In this document: positions 24,388 to 32,813 of the stretch, piece after piece
How positions within the stretch are numbered: the stretch's first letter is position 1
Layout of the letters: the number at the start of each line of letters is the position of its first letter
Assembly: GCA_035511435.1 (NCBI GenBank)
Contig: DATKFJ010000284.1
Coordinates: 1 to 41,352 of the forward strand
Direction: 5' to 3'
Length of the DNA stretch: 41,352 bases
Source: JAMXLO01 sp035511435
GTDB lineage: Bacteria > Pseudomonadota > Alphaproteobacteria > Acetobacterales > Acetobacteraceae
Notes under the pieces: model-generated
Databases searched by the model: none
What the model was told of the DNA's origin: nothing
What the model saw: the letters and a program-made list of their open reading frames with translations, nothing else
Position numbers and translations under genes: made by a program

Positions 24388-24768
24388 ATGCCTACCACCT
24401 ACAAGGAGATGCTGGCAGCAGCCCACGCCGCAGTGCCCGCGATCAGCGCTGCCGACGCAGCCAGCCTGGTCGAGAAGTCCGGCGCCCTGATCGTGGATGT
24501 CCGTGACGGCACTGAAGTCGCCGCCAGCGGCAAGGCGAAAGGCGCCGTCGCCGTCGCCCGCGGCTCGCTCGAATCCCGTGCGGATCCGGACTCCCCCAAC
24601 CACAATCCAGCCTTTCGCAAGGATCGCCCGATCATTCTATACTGCGCCGGCGGCGGCCGCGCCGCACTGGCCGGCAAGACCCTGCGCGATCTGGGGTTCA
24701 CCGATGTCCGCAACCTCGGCGGATTCAAGGACTGGGTGGCTGGCGGCGGTGCGATCGAGCCAGCCTGA
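24388..24768 (+). CDS. Single-domain rhodanese-like sulfurtransferase
   Basis: 126 residues, one rhodanese domain. The active-site loop is ILYCAGGGRAALAG with Cys86 as the persulfide carrier; LIVDVRDGTEVAASGKAKGA and the C-terminal FTDVRNLGGFKDWVAGG are the other family hallmarks. It transfers sulfane sulfur between donors and thiophilic acceptors in the cytoplasm; no signal peptide is visible. GGGAGG at 24375-24380 provides a ribosome site. Located 171 bases upstream of cysteine synthase on the same strand, suggesting linked sulfur metabolism. Confidence 0.92.
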   Translation: MPTTYKEMLAAAHAAVPAISAADAASLVEKSGALIVDVRDGTEVAASGKAKGAVAVARGSLESRADPDSPNHNPAFRKDRPIILYCAGGGRAALAGKTLRDLGFTDVRNLGGFKDWVAGGGAIEPA

Positions 24769-24818
24769 GCCTCGCCTCCCCGTCACGCCGACGCAGCTTG
24801 CCCCTGCGAAGGCGAGGC
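24769..24818 (+). terminator. Imperfect stem-loop after the rhodanese gene
   Basis: GCCTCGCC (24769-24776), directly after the stop codon, pairs with GGCGAGGC (24811-24818), and CGCAG/CTGCG pair inside the 34-base loop. There is no T-run. It could end rhodanese transcription or be one of the mobile intergenic repeats of the genome (it contains CCCCTGCGAAGGCGAGG). Confidence 0.4.
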
Positions 24819-24939
24819 CTGCATCCACGTTTGCGCGACCAGCCCATCCAGGCCAACCCCACACTGGCCGGAGCCGCGGACTGATGCCTTAATGCCGTCA
24901 AGCGCCACCGGCGCCAGCCATCCATCAGGGAGCAAAGCC

Positions 24940-25995
24940 ATGGGCCGCAGGTACGCCAACATCCTGGAGACAGTCGGCAATACCCCCGTCGTCCGGATCA
25001 ACAAGCTCGCGCCCGCCGATGTGAACCTATTCGTGAAGATCGAGGCGTTCAATCCGCTGGGCTCGGTCAAGGACCGCCTCGCCCTCGGCGTCATCGAGGA
25101 TGCCGAACGCAAAGGCCTGCTGAAACCCGGCCAGACCGTTGTCGAGGCAACCAGCGGCAACACCGGCATCGGCCTGGCGATGGTATGCGCCCAGAAGGGC
25201 TACCCACTCGTCCTCACCATGGCCGAATCGTTCAGCGTCGAACGTCGCAAACTTATGCGGTTTCTCGGCGCCAAGGTAGTACTGACCCCGGCAGCCGAAC
25301 GCGGCATGGGCATGGTCAACAAGGCCAACGAACTCGCCGCGACGCACGGCTGGTTCCTGACGCGCCAGTTCGAGAACGAGGCCAACGCCGACATGCACTC
25401 ACGCACCACGGCGCGTGAGATCGTCGACGATTTCAAGGACGCGCAGCTCGACTACTGGGTCACCGGCTACGGCACGGGCGGCACGCTGAAAGGCGTTGCG
25501 CGCGTGCTGGCAAAGGAGATGCCCAACACCAAGATCGTGGTCTGCGAACCGGCGGATGCCTCGATGCTGACCAGCGGCACCGGGCAGGAGCGCAAGCCGG
25601 ACGGCTCACCGGCGACGGCGCATCCCGCGTTCAAGCCGCATCCGATGCAGGGTTGGGCGCCGGACTTCATTCCGAAGCTGCTGGGCGATGTCGTGGACAC
25701 GCACGTGATCCACAAGATACTCCGGATCGCCGGCCCCGACGCACTGAAGTGCAGCCGCGACCTGGCGCAGAAGGAAGGCATCTTCGTCGGCATAACCGCC
25801 GGTGCGACGCTCGCCGGCGCATTGCAGATCGCCGCCGAAGCGCCAAAGGGATCCAACATCCTGGCCATGATGCCGGACACCGGCGAACGCTATCTCAGCA
25901 CGCCGCTGTTCGCCGACATCCCCGCCGACATGACGGAGGAAGAGATCGCGATCGCCAAATCAACGCCGAGCAATCAGATGCCGTCCGCATCGTAA
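24940..25995 (+). CDS. cysK: Cysteine synthase (O-acetylserine sulfhydrylase)
   Basis: 351 residues. PLP enzyme making L-cysteine from O-acetylserine and sulfide. Lys44 in NPLGSVKDRLAL forms the internal aldimine; TSGNTGIGLA binds the substrate carboxylate, GYGTGGTLKGVARVL the phosphate, and MMPDTGERYLST is the C-terminal hallmark. It is slightly longer than usual (~310-330) because of an insertion around TSGTGQERKPDGSPATAHPA (residues ~208-227). ATG 24940 is preceded by AGGGAG with normal spacing, so the longer frame from 24892 is rejected. Last intact gene before the decay zone. Confidence 0.95.
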   Translation: MGRRYANILETVGNTPVVRINKLAPADVNLFVKIEAFNPLGSVKDRLALGVIEDAERKGLLKPGQTVVEATSGNTGIGLAMVCAQKGYPLVLTMAESFSVERRKLMRFLGAKVVLTPAAERGMGMVNKANELAATHGWFLTRQFENEANADMHSRTTAREIVDDFKDAQLDYWVTGYGTGGTLKGVARVLAKEMPNTKIVVCEPADASMLTSGTGQERKPDGSPATAHPAFKPHPMQGWAPDFIPKLLGDVVDTHVIHKILRIAGPDALKCSRDLAQKEGIFVGITAGATLAGALQIAAEAPKGSNILAMMPDTGERYLSTPLFADIPADMTEEEIAIAKSTPSNQMPSAS

Positions 25996-26103
25996 GCTGG
26001 GCGCTGAACCGGGTTCGCTCGTCCGCTCATGTTGGTGCAGCCTGGGTAGCTGCTTGGTTAGTCTGTCTCCCGTGGGTGGGTGGAAACTGGACGCAGTGCA
26101 CGC

Positions 26104-26199
26104 ATGCGATCGAACGAGTGCGGTAGCGACGACAAGGCGAGGGAGGCCGTCGACCGGATCTTGATGGACATCGAGAAGCGGAGGCGCTCGAAAGCCTGA
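26104..26199 (+). CDS. Possible 31-residue ORF
   Basis: ATG 26104 to TGA 26199 encodes a charged peptide (MRSNECGSDDKAREAVD, then RILMDIEKRRRSKA) with plausible amphipathic helix character. No clear ribosome site precedes it, and a GTG start 24 bases upstream is also possible. It ends two bases before the stop of the convergent pseudogene. It may be the last piece of a lost gene. Function unknown. Confidence 0.22.
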   Translation: MRSNECGSDDKAREAVDRILMDIEKRRRSKA

Positions 26200-26201
26200 A
26201 T

Positions 26202-27556
26202 TTACAGACTGTTCCATCCGGCCTTGAAGTCGTTCTCTGTCCGCCGCCGCGCGTCGCTGTACGACAGGCGCGACCGTCCCGACAGGCATCCGCGCTGCCA
26301 GTCTGCGCTCGCGCCTGGTTGCGCGCAGGAAGGCGGCGGCTTCAGGCTGCGGTTCGCCGCCCAAAACTCTGCACCCTTGTGGAAATCGCCCTCCGCCAGG
26401 CTGTTGAACCAGGCTTCGTAGTCAAGCCGGGCTTGGCGGCCGGCGACGTAGGCCGGCAACGATGTGGCGTCGACCGGCTGTGGTGATAAAGGCGCGGATG
26501 TCAGTGAGGCCTGCGCGGCGGGCAGTGTGTCGTTATGGGCTGACAGCACTGCGCCGTTTTCTGACAGGATGATGCCGCCAGCAGGCGAGCCGTTCAGGGC
26601 GATTTTGAGAACGAAGTTGGCGGTCCCGATGGAATGCGCATTCCTCTCAATGCTCGACACGTTCCATTGCACGACGCCGGTGACGGAGCAGGTATCCGTG
26701 CACTGCGCGAATACTGTGTTGGGCTGAATCGTGTAATGGCGGATCGGCCACCGAGCTGAGAATATTTCCGCTTCTCGTCCATGATCTTCTCGCGGGGCTC
26801 GGGTGAGCCGTAGAACGACGCGGTGTCGCCGTAAAACTGGGCGAGCCCCTCAATGTCGGTGCCGGATCGCGACCAGTCAGCATAGTACGTCAGAATGAGG
26901 GATTTCGCCTGCTGTTCCGCGGGCGAGCCCAAGGACGCGGCGGGCGGCGCGGCGACTGGCACGGGCGGCGGTGCGGGATCGGCGAAGATCTTGACCGTGA
27001 TGCCGATGCTCTGGGCGTCCGCTGGGTGCAGCCATTGCATCTGATCCGGTCCCGCTGCGGTTGCATACGCGACGGCCGCGTAGGACAGGCCGAGCTTGTC
27101 GAGGTAAGCGCCGAGGAGCGCGTTGCCCTGTCCTGACTCCTTCTTGTCGTCATCGCTGATGGTGTAGGCAGCGTGAAAGCCGAGCTTGGCGCTGTTGCCC
27201 AGGAGGCGCGGCGTGCCCGCCACCCAGATCATGGCGCAACCGGAGGCGCAGACCGCGTTGTTGAGGACGCCGGTTGCGAAGCTGTGCGAGCGCACCGTTT
27301 CGCCAATGAGGAGGGAGGCGAGTAAATTGCCGCCAGGGCTATTAAGGATAACGATGACCGGGCGGTTGAACACCTGGCCGAGGCCCCGCGTGACACGGTC
27401 GAACTCGTCCGGGTCCTCCTGCGTGATCTGACCGTCGACATGCACAATTTCGAAGGCGTCGGCATGCGATACGGTGATGTCGGCGGCGCGCGACGGGCCC
27501 AACGCCGCGAGCGTCGCGATGAGGAATGCCGACAGCAGCGAATATCGCTGGATCAC
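26202..27556 (-). pseudogene. Exported ClpP/crotonase-like protein with SnoaL-like domain, frameshifted
   Basis: The intact 5' part (27556 down to about 26760) has a Sec signal peptide (LLSAFLIATLAALGPSRAAD), then a ClpP-like fold of the predicted periplasmic protein type: HVDGQITQEDPDEFDRV, VILNSPGGNL and AVCASGCAMIWVAG with the probable nucleophile Ser. After a Pro/Ala linker comes a SnoaL-like start (SLILTYYADWSRSG, FYGDTASFYGS). Near 26752-26763 the frame shifts by -1: the downstream frame continues as RWPIRHYTIQPNTVFAQCTD and VVQWNVSSIERNAHSIGTAN, through to TAA at 26202-26204, while the original frame becomes Ser/Arg-rich nonsense ending at 26594. I read this as one gene with a single-base deletion; sequencing error cannot be excluded. 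Confidence 0.75.
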
Positions 27557-27627
27557 GATCGGCCCCTCTCTGACGGACCCTCTCTGAGCGAGAATGAGTC
27601 GATAGCGGGTCGTTTACCATTGGTACC

Positions 27628-27930
27628 TTATAATGGAAAGACAAATAAGCGGAGATACGCTAATTTAATGGACGAACGGAGCTCCAGCCAGAACTTAACC
27701 GCCCGCTGGGTCCACCAGAAGACGTGCCGCCCGATGCGGAAACGTTCCGCTGAACGTACTGCAAATGGAGACCGTTGAGCGATACTAACTTGCCAACAAG
27801 TGGCAGAAGTGCCCATCACCAACAGCATAGTATGGTCAAGGCTGTTGCGTCGTATCAATCCGATCAGCCGTTCGACAGGGCCGTTCTGCCACGGCCGCGG
27901 CGCCAACTGGACTGACCGCGACTTATCATC
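27628..27930 (-). mobile_element. Integrase-core (DDE) transposase remnant
   Basis: At 27833-27900 on the minus strand RPWQNGPVERLIGLIRRNSL matches the end of a DDE integrase core (typically SPWQNGYVERLIGSIRRECLDH). Downstream the match continues only in other frames (for example LNGLHLQYVQRN and GTSSGGPSGR, ending near 27668), so the fragment carries frameshifts. The rest of the element is missing and I see no terminal inverted repeats. It marks a past insertion next to the frameshifted ClpP-like gene. Confidence 0.65.
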
Positions 27931-28172
27931 AAACCCCTTTGCGCCCACGGACGGCAGCAACCGCGTCGCTTTGCTCGCGCAGCGCGGCCATCGCCTGTTG
28001 CTTCCGCATGGCAAGAGTCTGGTTCGATTCTTGACCCCAGGCCAACCGACCGGGCCAGAGGTGCGATCGGTCATGATCCGTCCGGGACGACAAAGAACAC
28101 GCTGCGAACGGCTCCCCTCGCCTTCCGCCACGTGCATCCCCTAATCTACCGGCGCCCCGCGGAGCCCGATGC
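27931..28172. other. Gap between transposase remnant and LLM gene
   Basis: Together with 27557-27627 this forms about 310 bases without a supported gene. A minus frame contains MRKQQAMAALREQSDAVAAV, which looks natural but has no start signal or recognised family and may be another transposon scrap. 27557-27700 is distinctly AT-richer than the surroundings and contains TATAAT at 27629-27634. Confidence 0.4.
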
Positions 28173-29204
28173 ATGCTGCGACTATCCGTCCTCGACCAAT
28201 CCACCGTGGTGACAGGCCGTTCGCCCGACACCTCCATCCGCGAAAGCCTGGCACTCGCAAAGCACTGCGAGGCACTCGGCTACGCGCGCTACTGGTGCGC
28301 CGAACACCACAACTCCGCCAGCCAGGCCGGCACCGCGCCGGAGATCCTGATCAGCGCCATCGCCGCCACCACCACGCGCATCCGCGTCGGGTCCGCCGGC
28401 GTGATGCTGCCGCACTACTCCAGCCTGAAGGTGGCCGAGCAGTTCCGCCTGCTGGAAGCGATCGCGCCGGGACGCATCGATCTCGGCCTCGGCCGCGCAC
28501 CGGGATCCGATGGCCGCACCGCCTTCGCGCTCAATCCTCTGGCGGAAACCGCGGCCGATCATTTCCCGGCGCAGGTGCGCGATCTGCTGGCATGGCTGGC
28601 CGGAGAGAAACTGGTCGAAGGCCATCCGTTCCGCGACATCATCGCCCAACCAGGCGGCCCAATGCTGCCCGAGGTCTGGGTACTCGGCAGCTCCGACTAC
28701 GGCCCACAGGTCGCGGCATATTTCGGCCTGCCATTCTGCTTCGCGCATTTCATCACCGACGGCCGCGGCGTGGAGCAGGCGATGGCGGTGTATCGCGAGG
28801 GCTATCGGCCGAGTGAGCGCCATCCCGAACCGCACGCCGCATTGTGCGTCTGGGCGATGGCGGCGGAAACAGATGCCGAAGCCGCACGGCTGTTCACCTC
28901 GCGCGAGATGTGGCGGCTGGGACGCGACCGCGGTGAATTCGCCGCCCTGCCCTCACCCGAGGAAGCCGCACTCTATCCATACACCCCATCCGAACAGCAG
29001 CGCATCGAGCGGCTGCGCTCACGCGCGTTGTACGGCACGCCTTCGGTGGTCGCTGACAAGCTGCGCGCGTTGGCAGCAGAACATGGCGTTGACGAGATCG
29101 CCATCCTCACTACGCTGCACGATCCGGAAGCGCGCCGTCGTTCCTACACGCTGCTGGCGCAGGAGTTCGAATTGCAGTCGCAGATTCCGCTGGCCGCCGA
29201 ATAA
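28173..29204 (+). CDS. LLM class flavin-dependent oxidoreductase, YhbW-like
   Basis: 343 residues, luciferase-like monooxygenase fold (TIM barrel binding FMN). Seen: LSVLDQSTVVTGRSPDTSIR, the conserved YWCAEHHN, RIRVGSAGVMLPHYSSLKVA and IDLGLGRAPGSD, all typical of the group 1 luciferase-like subfamily. The family oxidises small organic substrates with reduced flavin and oxygen; substrate unknown. Followed by the YciI gene after 12 bases and the ST7-like gene after another 27, probably one transcript. Confidence 0.9.
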   Translation: MLRLSVLDQSTVVTGRSPDTSIRESLALAKHCEALGYARYWCAEHHNSASQAGTAPEILISAIAATTTRIRVGSAGVMLPHYSSLKVAEQFRLLEAIAPGRIDLGLGRAPGSDGRTAFALNPLAETAADHFPAQVRDLLAWLAGEKLVEGHPFRDIIAQPGGPMLPEVWVLGSSDYGPQVAAYFGLPFCFAHFITDGRGVEQAMAVYREGYRPSERHPEPHAALCVWAMAAETDAEAARLFTSREMWRLGRDRGEFAALPSPEEAALYPYTPSEQQRIERLRSRALYGTPSVVADKLRALAAEHGVDEIAILTTLHDPEARRRSYTLLAQEFELQSQIPLAAE

Positions 29205-29216
29205 CGGAGACACCGC

Positions 29217-29525
29217 ATGCCGCAGTTCCTGGTAACACTGTACGACGGTACCGATGCCGAGGCTCCGTCACGCCGCCAGGCCGCGCGTCCGGCGCATCTG
29301 GATGGCCTGAAGGACAACGTCGCCACTGGCAAACTGGTGTTCGGCGGTCCGGTCTTCGATGACGCGCAAAAGCCGATCGGCTCGTTCCTGCTGGTCGAAT
29401 GCGCAACGCGCGCAGATGTCGATGCGCTGGTCGCCAACGATCCCTACACCAAGGCGAACGTCTGGCAGCGCGTGGAGATCAAGCCGACACGCCTCGTGAT
29501 TCAGGGCGGCAAGATCACGCCGTAG
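29217..29525 (+). CDS. YciI family protein
   Basis: 102 residues, a dimeric alpha/beta ferredoxin-like fold. The features are PAHLDGLKDNVATGKLVFGG with the conserved His, GSFLLVECATRADVDALVAN, DPYTKANVW and the C-terminal EIKPTRLVI. Members are thought to act as small dehydratases or dehydrochlorinases in aromatic breakdown, or as binding modules. A ribosome site (CGGAGA) precedes ATG 29217. Pairing with an LLM flavoenzyme suggests a shared catabolic step (inference). Confidence 0.9.
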   Translation: MPQFLVTLYDGTDAEAPSRRQAARPAHLDGLKDNVATGKLVFGGPVFDDAQKPIGSFLLVECATRADVDALVANDPYTKANVWQRVEIKPTRLVIQGGKITP

Positions 29526-29552
29526 CATTTGGCGACCTGCAAAGGAGCATGA

Positions 29553-30458
29553 ATGCCGGTCTCGAAACAACCTCGCAAAAAGGCCGTGCCCAAGACGCAG
29601 CGAACGGTCGCCCCGGTCGGACCATTGCCGGATCGACGCATTATGGAAAGCTTCCTGGCGTCGATCGCCGGAGGTGCTCGCGAAAAAACAATCGCGAAGG
29701 CTCAGGACATCATGTACGACGCGTGGGAGCAGACCAACGCGCGCTCCCGGATCGCGCTTGCGCGCAAGGCACTGGGCGTCTCCCCGCTGTGCGCTGACGC
29801 GTACAATCTGTTGGCCGACGAAGCATCGTCGCTCAAGGAAGCTGGCGATCTATACGCCAAAGGCGTCGAAGCAGGGGAGCTGGCGCTCGGACCTGAAGGC
29901 TTCGAGGAATATGCCGGTCGTTTCTGGGGTTTTCTCGAAACGCGCCCGTATATGTGAGCGAGGGCCGGCCTTGCCAGTGTCCTTCTGAAGCTCGGCGATG
30001 CGAATGCCGCAACCAGCCACTACACCGAAATGCTGAAGCTGAACCCGGATGATAACCAGGGAATCCGATACGTCCTGGCAGCAATCCTGCTAAGTCAAGG
30101 CAAAGAACCCGAGCTCAAGGAGTTGCTCGCTGCCTATGAAAGAGACGGCGGCGCGGAGTGGCTGTATACGCGCGCGCTTCTGGCCTTCCGTGAAGGGAAC
30201 GTCGGTGAAGCGCGCTCCGTGGCGCTGGTACGGAACGCGTGGTCGGCGAATGAGCATGTACCCGCGATCCTCGCCGGCACCAAGCGTCCAATCGCCGGAG
30301 ATAGTGCCAACGTCACGGTAGGTGGCGTCGACGAGGCGAGCTACTATGCTGCGGAATTCGGGCCGGCCTGGCACCGCACGCCGGGCGCTGTCGCATGGCT
30401 GACCAGGATTGCCTCGACCTTGCAGCCCAAGCGGCAAGCAAATCCGATCAGGCGCTGA
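29553..30458 (+). pseudogene. ST7-like TPR protein split by one in-frame stop
   Basis: The frame 29553-30458 is open for 301 codons except a single TGA at 29955-29957. Before it: IMYDAWEQTNARSRIALARK, ADAYNLLADEASSLKEAGDL, GPEGFEEYAGRFWGFLETRP, YM. After it, in the same frame: ARAGLASVLLKLGDANAATS, LKLNPDDNQGIRYVLAAILL, YTRALLAF and AAEFGPAWHRTPGAVAWL. Both halves match the bacterial relatives of ST7 (tetratricopeptide-like). In the family this position reads ETRPYMRARAGLA, so the TGA most simply came from CGA (Arg) by one transition. The second half keeps intact coding character, so the mutation is recent, a sequencing error, or read through. AAGGAG precedes the start. Confidence 0.85.
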
Positions 30459-30467
30459 GTGACTGAT

Positions 30468-30737
30468 TTACCGCCGCCAGACGCTCCGTCCGCCGGACGA
30501 ACGACCGGCCTTCCAGACCTGATACCGGAACGCCAGCCACGCGATCACGACGGCCGCGACCGCCACCGGGATCAGCAGCAGCGCGAACCACAGCGCCAAC
30601 GCGGCCACGGCGAGCGCGCCGGCCAGTAGCGCGACGATCACCGCCCAGCGGAACACGCGGGACGCCAGCGGCGGCTGCCGAGGGCGCAGGCTCCCGTCGG
30701 GCATCATGTCGAGTTCGGGCGGCAGACGATCGCTCAT
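30468..30737 (-). CDS. Small membrane protein, unknown function
   Basis: 89 residues. A polar N-terminus (MSDRLPPELDMMPDGSLRPR) is followed by two adjoining hydrophobic segments (VIVALLAGALAVAALALWFA and LLLIPVAVAAVVIAWLAF, ~32-70) and a basic tail rich in Arg and Ser. Predicted as a two-helix hairpin in the inner membrane. Not recognised. It lies between the ST7-like gene (convergent, nine bases apart) and the second LLM gene (divergent). Confidence 0.7.
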   Translation of the reverse strand: MSDRLPPELDMMPDGSLRPRQPPLASRVFRWAVIVALLAGALAVAALALWFALLLIPVAVAAVVIAWLAFRYQVWKAGRSSGGRSVWRR

Positions 30738-30802
30738 GGTGCGCGACAGTTGGCGCGTTTGGCCGGCGGGTTCAAGATGCCCCCAGGCAGGGAGACAGCA
30801 GC

Positions 30803-31768
30803 ATGAAGATCGGACTGTTCATCAACACGCAGTTTCGGCCGGGCGAATCGGTGGCCGCGCATCTTCCCGATCTGGTGGCGCAGGCGCGCGCAGCACGCGA
30901 TGCGGGTTTCGCCTCGCTGTGGTTCCCGCATCATTACCTCACCGGCCCGCTTCAGATGCTACAGATCGTTCCGGTGATGGCGTATCTCGCGCAACACGCG
31001 CAGGGTATGCAGATCGGTCCCAACATCCTGATCCTGCCGCTGCTGAACCCCGTGCACGTCGCGGAAGAATCCGCCACGCTCGACGTGCTGACGGGAGGCA
31101 ACTACGTACTCGGTGTCGGCCTGGGTTATCGCGAGGGCGAATTCACCGCGTTCAACATGACGCTGAAGGAACGCGCGCCGCGGCTGGAGGAAAGCATCGC
31201 ACTGATGCGCAAGCTGTGGACCGGCGACAAGGTCACGCACAAAGGCCGCTTCTACGAAGTCAACGACCACGCCATCGGCCTGAAGCCACTGCGCGCCGGC
31301 GGCCCGCCGATCTGGATGGCCGCGACGGTTGACGTGGCGATCCAGCGCGCGGCGCGACTGGGCGACGCCTGGCTGATCGTGCCGACGACGCGATTGGATC
31401 AATTGACGGCGCAGATGCGCGTCTATCGTGCAGCACTGGAAGGCCGCGTGCCGGACTGCTTCCCGATGGTGCGCGAATGCTATGTCAGCGCAGATCACAA
31501 GACCGCGCTGGAAGAATGCCGCGGGCCGCTGGAATACAAATACGACGCCTATTCATCCTGGGGCATGGCATCGCGCAACAAACCCCCGTTTGAGGAGTAT
31601 GTACGCAATCGTTTCATCATCGGCGACGCTGTGTTCGTGAAGGAGGAAATCGCCCGCTACCGCGAAGCTCTCGGCGTCGACCATTTCATGATGCGCTGCC
31701 ACTGGCCCGGATTGGATTTCGACAAGGCACTAGGCAGCATCAGGCGGCTGGGAGCGATCGTAGCCTGA
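30803..31768 (+). CDS. LLM class flavin-dependent oxidoreductase
   Basis: 321 residues, luciferase-like fold. N-terminal IGLFINTQFRPGESV, then AGFASLWFPHHYLTGPLQML, ILPLLNPVHVAEESATLDVL, VLGVGLGYREGEF and GGPPIWMAATVDVAIQRAAR are the usual order of flavin- or F420-binding segments. Only distantly similar to the other LLM protein in the window, so not a recent duplicate. GGGAG lies before ATG 30803. It ends at a perfect 19-bp hairpin shared with the convergent dehydrogenase gene. Substrate unknown. Confidence 0.9.
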   Translation: MKIGLFINTQFRPGESVAAHLPDLVAQARAARDAGFASLWFPHHYLTGPLQMLQIVPVMAYLAQHAQGMQIGPNILILPLLNPVHVAEESATLDVLTGGNYVLGVGLGYREGEFTAFNMTLKERAPRLEESIALMRKLWTGDKVTHKGRFYEVNDHAIGLKPLRAGGPPIWMAATVDVAIQRAARLGDAWLIVPTTRLDQLTAQMRVYRAALEGRVPDCFPMVRECYVSADHKTALEECRGPLEYKYDAYSSWGMASRNKPPFEEYVRNRFIIGDAVFVKEEIARYREALGVDHFMMRCHWPGLDFDKALGSIRRLGAIVA

Positions 31769-31777
31769 GATTGTCCG

Positions 31778-31818
31778 TGCGAGTTCCGTACCGGCCAGCG
31801 GCCGGTACGGAACTCGCA
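31778..31818. terminator. 19-bp perfect inverted repeat between convergent genes
   Basis: TGCGAGTTCCGTACCGGCC (31778-31796) and its exact reverse complement (31800-31818) flank a 3-base loop AGC. It lies in the 60-base gap between two convergent stop codons, where it could terminate both transcripts. It lacks a T-run on either strand, so a spread palindromic repeat acting as a transcript-end stabiliser is equally possible. Confidence 0.75.
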
Positions 31819-31828
31819 ATGACAAAGC

Positions 31829-32761
31829 CTAGCCATCCCGCTCCAGCACTTCCTTGATCCGCGCAGGATCAACCGCCAGCGGCTCGATCCCCGACCGTTC
31901 TTCCTGCAGCTTCATCCCTACGCGGCTGTCGCGCTCGCTCCATCCGCGGTTCAGCGCCTCGTTCAACTCGGCCAGCGCCAGATGCGACAGACGCATCGGC
32001 ACCCCAACTTCCCGGCCAAGCTGGCACGCCAACGACACGTCCTTGTGCAGCAGACGCAGCGCGAAGTCGGGCGGATCGTACTGCCCGGTCAGGAACTTCC
32101 CGCCCATACGATCGAATAGACGAGCGCGGCCGCCGGCGCCTTGCCGAATCGCCGCCCACAGTGCCAACGGCTCGATGCCAGCCTTCACACCCATGGTGAA
32201 CGCCTCGGCCAGCGCGACATTCACCGCGGCACCCGACAGATTGTGCACCAGCTTGGCAACCGAACCGGCGCCGATCGCACCGATGTACCGCGCCTGGTCG
32301 CCCATCGCGTCCAGCACCGCCTTGTGTTTCTGGAACACCGCTTCGTCACCGCCGACCCAGATCGCCAGCTTGCCGGAATTCGCCCCGCGCGGTCCGCCGC
32401 TGACCGGCGCATCCAGCAAAGCCACGCCCTGCTCTGCCAACTTCGCATGCATCTCCCGCACCAGGCTCACCGAGTTGGTGGACAGATCGAACCACACCGA
32501 CCCCTTGCGAAAGCCATGCACCATCCCGTTTTCGCCGAAGCACACTGCTTCCACATCGGGCGGCGCAGGCAACGACGTGAACACCACATCGCATGCTTCC
32601 GCCACCGCGCGCGGGCTGTCCGCCCACTCGGCGCCGGCCGCCAGATGATGCGACGCCGACTGCCGCCGCAGATCGTGCACCACCAGCTTGTGCCCTGCCT
32701 TTTGCAGATTGCTCGCCATGCCGGCGCCCATCATGCCGAGACCGATGAATCCGATTGGCAT
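31829..32761 (-). CDS. 3-Hydroxyisobutyrate dehydrogenase family NAD(P)-dependent oxidoreductase
   Basis: 310 residues. N-terminal IGFIGLGMMGAGMASNLQKA binds NAD(P); the substrate motif DAPVSGGPRGANSGKLAI and the catalytic-Lys segment AGSVAKLVHNLSG follow in family order. Members oxidise 3-hydroxyisobutyrate, tartronate semialdehyde, 6-phosphogluconate-like or other beta-hydroxyacids. ATG 32761 is chosen because GGGAG lies six bases upstream, so the longer frame to 32872, which overlaps the sulfotransferase gene, is rejected. Last gene of an EthD, sulfotransferase, dehydrogenase series. The role could be in the same unknown catabolic route. Confidence 0.92.
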   Translation of the reverse strand: MPIGFIGLGMMGAGMASNLQKAGHKLVVHDLRRQSASHHLAAGAEWADSPRAVAEACDVVFTSLPAPPDVEAVCFGENGMVHGFRKGSVWFDLSTNSVSLVREMHAKLAEQGVALLDAPVSGGPRGANSGKLAIWVGGDEAVFQKHKAVLDAMGDQARYIGAIGAGSVAKLVHNLSGAAVNVALAEAFTMGVKAGIEPLALWAAIRQGAGGRARLFDRMGGKFLTGQYDPPDFALRLLHKDVSLACQLGREVGVPMRLSHLALAELNEALNRGWSERDSRVGMKLQEERSGIEPLAVDPARIKEVLERDG

Positions 32762-32813
32762 TGTCGTCTCCCTTCGATTGTCCTTCCAAGTCTGGTCCGG
32801 GCCTCGGATGTTC

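Noticed and set aside
24769..24818. Strong rho-independent terminator after the rhodanese gene
   Set aside because: The stem is only 8 bp with a long loop and no T-run; kept only as a weak stem-loop feature.
28182..28835. Minus-strand frame opposite the first LLM gene
   Set aside because: The plus strand encodes an intact luciferase-like protein; the antisense frame has no recognisable motif.
29955..29957. Selenocysteine or programmed recoding at the TGA in the ST7-like gene
   Set aside because: The family has Arg at this position, no redox role is known, and no selenocysteine-insertion-like stem is evident right after it. A CGA to TGA change is simpler.
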